Source of the DNA: Argyresthia goedartella
Taxonomy: Eukaryota > Arthropoda > Insecta > Lepidoptera > Argyresthiidae
DNA: 64,000 bases
Direction of reading: 5' to 3'
Assembly (NCBI GenBank): GCA_949825045.1
Contig: OX463829.1
Coordinates: forward strand, 28,769,715-28,833,714
Both the position numbers and the translations under genes were made by a program. Positions 38,201 to 44,200 of this stretch are shown here, in pieces (positions within the stretch are counted from its first letter, which is position 1; each line of letters opens with the position of its first letter). The notes below the pieces were generated by a model that searched no databases, was not told where the DNA came from, and worked only from the letters and a program-made list of their open reading frames with translations.

Positions 38201-41200
38201 AACCAACTTGTCTTTATTTCTAGTATTAAAATTGTGTATATCACTGTACTTCTGAAAATTAGTTATATTTCTTTTTACATACACAAGATTGTCATAGATA
38301 TATTGAGACACAAATGTCAGAATATTGATTTCTTTAAACTTTTCCCTCAGTGACACTCTAGGCCCTAATCTATAAATTGCACGAACAGCCCGTTTCTGCA
38401 GAATAAATATACTATTAGCATTCGCAGCGTGACCCCACAATAAAATACCATAGGTCATTAGACTATGAAAGTAACTAATGTAGACTAGTCTAGCGGTGTC
38501 TACGTCGGTAAGAGCTCTAATTTTTTTAACTGCGAACGCTGCCGAACTCAGTCTGTTCGACAATTTATTTATATGAGGATCCCATTGTAGTTTGGCGTCT
38601 AAAGTAATGCCCAAAAAGACAGTCGACTGCACAAGGTCCAATCTCTGTCCTTTTATAAATATGTCTGTAGTTACCGGGTTCACATTGGGTGACACGAATT
38701 TAATACATTTAGTTTTCTTTTCATTAAGTAATAAATTGTTAACAGTAAACCAGTTCACTATACTAGAGATAGCATTGTTTACCTCGTCATAATTTGATTG
38801 CTGTCTTTTAACTTTAAATATCAAAGAAGTATCATCGGCAAACAATACTAACCCATGTTTTGCTTTAACAAGGTAAGGTAAATCATTAATATATACTAAA
38901 AACAAGAAAGGACCAAGAATTGAACCTTGCGGTACGCCCATACTTATTGAAGACCCAGGTGATCTTTTCCCATTAACATCGACCATCTGAACCCTATCTG
39001 TTAGATATGACTCCAGAAGGCCAAGTGCCTGATCTTTTACACCATAATGGCGTAACTTCCTGACAAGAGTGTCATGATGGACGTAATCAAAAGCCTTGGA
39101 TAGATCGCAGAAGACACCTATTGCATCCATTGCGTCTTCCCAGGCATCAAAAATATTGTCGATTAGCTCAACACCAGCATCGGCTGTTGAACGACCCTTT
39201 GTGAAACCAAACTGAGCAATATGAATTAAATTATTGAGATAAAAATGACTTTGCAATTAATTAAGTATGAGTTTTTCAAATATTTTGCTAAGCGTTGGTA
39301 GTATCGATATGGGTCTAAAATTGGTGGGGTCTGATGTACTACCAGCTTTGAATAAAGGTATAACTTTACTTAGTTTCATCAAGTCAGGAAACACACCATT
39401 ATCTATACATTGATTAAATATACAACAAAGGTGAGGTGCAATACAATCTACAATGGAACTAATAATTTTTACTGATAGACCATGGGCGTCAGCTGTCTTT
39501 TTCATTTCCAGGGATTTAAACGCTTTTACAATGTCTTCATTATTTACGTGCCTAAATTTAAAATCTGTTTTACATTCCTCAAAGTTTTGTTTAAGTATAG
39601 ATTCAGCAGCAGCGGGAGATGAATTTAAAGACTTGGTTGTTGAAACTGGAATGTCCGTAAAGAAATTTTCGAAAGCTTTTGCTACTTCTAGGTCTACTTA
39701 GCAATTGATTATCTATCTTAAGCTTGAAGTTATTATGTGTAGCTTTGGCCTTTCCAGTCTCTCTGTTTATAATTTGCCAAGTCGTTTTCATTACATTGCT
39801 ACTAGATTCAATTTTGTTTTTAATGAAATTAGATTTAGCTACGGCACAAACGCGTTTAAACATTTTTGAATAACTACGAACATAATCTAGAAAGGCCGTA
39901 TTTTTGTTATATGATTTCTCTTCATAGAGTTCATATAATCTTCGTCTGCTCCTATGAATTCCAACTGTCGCCCAATCACTAAACAAAGCTTTGTTATTAA
40001 CTTTTATAGTTTTTGATTTAAATACCGTATCATATTCATTTTTGACAAGGTTAAATACTGAGTTGTACAACAAATTTGGATCGTCACTGTATGGTATTTC
40101 CCATAGTTTATCTAAAATATTATTCCTGTAGTGTTCAAGCCGAGTGTCACTAACGGGCACACATGTAATATCCTCTTTTTGGTCCTTTTTTATTTTAATA
40201 TTGAATATACCTATCTGACCAGAGTGATCAGAGGTTAATTTATTGATGACCGATTTGAAAATGGGCGTAATGTTAGTAAATATATTGTCAATGCAGGTAG
40301 CAGATGTTGCAGTAATTCTAGTAGGCTCCAAAAACAGATAGTTCATGTTGTGACATAAAAATAAAGATTTTAATCTAGTACAAATATTATTATCCTCTAA
40401 CAGATTAACATTAAAATCACCACAAATTATAAAAAAATTGTTTTTATCGCTGATTTTAATCAACACTTCATCCATTTTCTTTTCGAATAAATCAAAGGAT
40501 GAATCTGGTGGTCTGTATACGCTCAATACAATAAGTTGTTCAAGTTCAATACAGGCTATTTCCATGGTACGCTCAACAGACAGGCTCACTATGTCAACTC
40601 GTTCCTTATATTTAAAACTATTATTTACAAGTATTAAGGAGCCACCGCGATCAGCTGTTTTTCTGTTGAACGAACTAGCAACGTGGTGGTTATTAAAGTT
40701 GAACATGTACTGATAACTCTTTAAAAAGTGCTCTGTTATACATAAAATATCAATATTATTACAGTTCATGAATAACTCAATTTCCAGTTCTTTACTTAAC
40801 ATGCCCTGTATATTTTGATGAACCACATTTAAAATATTCTTACTTTTACATTTTTCATTACTAGTAACTTGATTTAATGGGCAAGATGAAGGTATATTTA
40901 TACAAATATTAATATTACTGCCAGAGTTACTCTCTGTTGTCCTATGGGTTAATTTAAAGAGCTTGGAACAGATTCCAAGGAGTACATGTCATTATTATTA
41001 CACTGCTCAATAGAAGCAGGCGTTTCATTAGTCAAAAACTTGACTGAGTTCAAAATAAAATAAGATAGTGACTGTGCTATCTGTTTTGTATAAAACCTAG
41101 ATAGGTAATACCTATCCTTAGTCAAATAAAAATATTTTCCAATACAAATATTGGTGTCTATGAAATGAAATTTTTCAGTATGACGACATGTCAATGTGTG

Positions 41201-44200
41201 TTTAAATGTATTATAATCATGTCTTATATGATTGTCATGTTGTGACAAAGATTGGCTGAAAGGAAACGCAAACAAGATTATTCTATCTACATTTTGTAAA
41301 GAATTTAATTTGGAAAAGTATTTAGTAATTAGTTTTTTAGATACATTTTCCCTTCTACCAATTAAAATAATTAGGGTGGTTGGTTCTAAAAACTGCGATG
41401 ACAACACTTCTCTCTCTTTAGACTTAATATAGGATCAAAACACCTTAGGATTGCTTATTATAGAATCTTCTATTTTAGCCACATATTTTGCGTGGCATTC
41501 TCTTTCCGTCCTGCTTGCTCTGTCACGTAGAATAGAAAAAGACATCCGGTCAGAGAGATTTCCGTAGATTTTAAACTTTTTGAAATACTTAAATTTCTCT
41601 CTTATGACTTTTATTAGGGCTGTGCTGAACCAAGGTGGGTAATTATTCTTAGATTGGCTGCGCCTAGGAACATATGAATCACGAAGTTTATAAATTATAG
41701 TATAAAAACCGGTCAAGTGCGATTCTAAATCGCGCACGAAGGGTTCCGTACCACCGTTCAATGGAAGCGATGGTGTGGAGTGAATAGTTTGGATTTTACA
41801 CAGCAAAATATTGTTTACAAAGTTATTGGTGCGGTTACTTTCACACTCCATGTACGTAACCAGGTGCATCCATAAGTTTGTATGTGGTATTGTATGGGAG
41901 CCCCCTTAAATATTTATTTTATCCTGTTTTTTAGTATTTGTTGTTATAGCGGCAACAGAAATACATAATCTGTGAAAATTTCAACTCTCTAGCTAGCTAG
42001 GTTCTTGAGATACAGCCTGGTGACAGACGGACGGACGGACGGACGGACGGACAACGAAGACTTAGTAATAGGGTTCCGTTCTTACCCGTTGGGTACGGAA
42101 CCCCAAAAAACATCGACAGCATCATCTGCACTACCACTACCAAGCTCAGCGACCCAGTCAATGTTTTTAATGTGTTTACTTATTTGCTCGTAGTCAGCTT
42201 TGTTGTAGTTGTAAGAAACATGTGAAATATATTTTAATGTGAAAAATGCCACAGGTATATCTCTATGCAAGGACTTGTGATAGGGGTCCTCTGGCACCAG
42301 TGGATCAGGGCAGGGCATAACCATGACACTTTCGTTAGATAATACCAGATCCAGTATACGGCTAAAGCTTTTTTGAAAACTATTGAAGTGATGGAGGTCG
42401 CAAATGTTAACCGTGTCAATAAAATCTTTCACAAGACCAAGTTATATTACTCATATTAAAGTCACCAACTATGTATTACAAATGTATCATGGATATTCTG
42501 AGTCATTTAGTTGATTAATTTGGTGCAGAAATTTTCAAGTTATGTCTTAAATCTTTTTCGTCCAAGCTTTTCGTCACATAGGTATAGCGAACACAGATGT
42601 AAGGTAGAAACAATTTTGTCATTCTGTCTCAAAGGAATTGTGACCCATATGTCTTCTGCAGGAGACTGCCAACATACATCGATAGTGGAGCATATATCAC
42701 GTTTAACAGATTCAGTACGCCTCCCCCTCTAGTCTGCCCAGTTGATGCATAGTTACGGTCGCGACGCCACACTAAGTACATCTCGACACAAAAATATAAT
42801 TATCTGAAAATTCGTCAATACGCCAGGTCTCAGTCAACCACAATGTCATAATCGTTCAGCAAGATATTCTGAAAAATGGTATCAGTCTTTGTCCGTAGTC
42901 CCCTCACATTCTGATAGTACAGGTTCAGATTATTCACGATAAGGCAATAACATAAACTAGATAGCTGTCTAAGCAAAAACTAAATGATGAATAATCAGTC
43001 CAAAACAACAAGCTACTGTAAGCAGTTTCAACTAGGCATCGGAATTTACAATATAAGATTACATTCATACATACATACAATATACAATTTTGCCCTATTA
43101 ATGTCAGCTTTTTGAACCCTCCCTTCTAAATACGATCTCATAAGCTTAGAGCCTATTGCCTATCATGCCGTAGTGTTTTACCTTTAAGAACAATGTTTCG
43201 TGGTCTACACAGTCAAATGCCTTAGAAAGGTCACAAAAAACACCTATAGCGTCCCTACGATCTTCCCACGCATTAAAAATATGTTTAACTAAGATGACTC
43301 CAGCATCTGTTGTCGACCGCCCTTTTGTAAATCCAAACTGCTGTAGATGTTTTTAGTCATAAAGTGTATCCCTACTTTCACGGATTCCTTTTGTTTCCCA
43401 TTCACTAAACCCTACTTTACTATCGCTATTTGTAAGTTTATGTAATTTGAAATTGTTTTGAAAACTATCTAAAAGTGTGTTGAATAAGTCGATAAGTGAT
43501 CATTCGCTTTTTGGGTATTATTTTGAGTAGATAAGCTACTTTGTAAATCTTGTTTAAATGTTTTTTTTTTGTTGTGTTTGGCCTACACAAGACTACTTCC
43601 TGTGATTAGAATCTACTTCTAAGTTGACAATTTGCTCACTGTGATCAGACTTTAAACAATTTACTGTACACTTCTTCAAAATTTCGCAACCGCAGAAGAA
43701 ATTATCAAGGCAGGTTGCAGTAGTGTCAGTTATTTTTGAGGGCTCTGTGAAGATTTTGACTAAATTTCATAATTTAAAAAAATATTAATTTAGTACGCAA
43801 CGGGTAGTCCACCAGCAAGTCTATATTGAAGTCACCGCAAATTACTACTTTTTGTTACTACTAGAAGCTACTCTCAAGACATCCTCCAATACTGATTCAA
43901 ATATACCATAATCACTGGTAGGGGGTCTGTATACGCTTATTACAGTGTGTCTACCACGTTCAACACACGATAGTTCTATTAAGAATGAACAGAGGAAGAT
44001 TTGTAGTGGTTTGTAGTAGAAGAATTTTTGATAGTTGTTGACAAAAATTGATTAGAAGAGATAAAGTCGAGAAAAACTTGTTTTCTTAAACATTTTTTAA
44101 TAATTCTCGTTCAAAAGGATATAATATTCTACAAACGGACGAATGAACAGAGGAAGGTTCGTAGAGGTTTGTAGTGAAATAATTTTTGATATTAGTTGTA

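Larger units (their letters stand above)
37765..41400 (-). mobile_element. Near full-length CR1/Jockey-group LINE, two lesions only
   Basis: In element orientation it has an N-terminal ORF (41407-40949), endonuclease plus linker (40826-39702), RT (39701-38048), and a 3' UTR ending AATAAATGATTTTTG with GATTTT repeats (about 37765-37800). Main lesions are a frameshift near 39702 and a TAA at 39257-39259. It abuts an older, broken copy (41410-42945) of similar type. It lies in THADA intron 2 in the same orientation as the gene. Confidence 0.88.
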
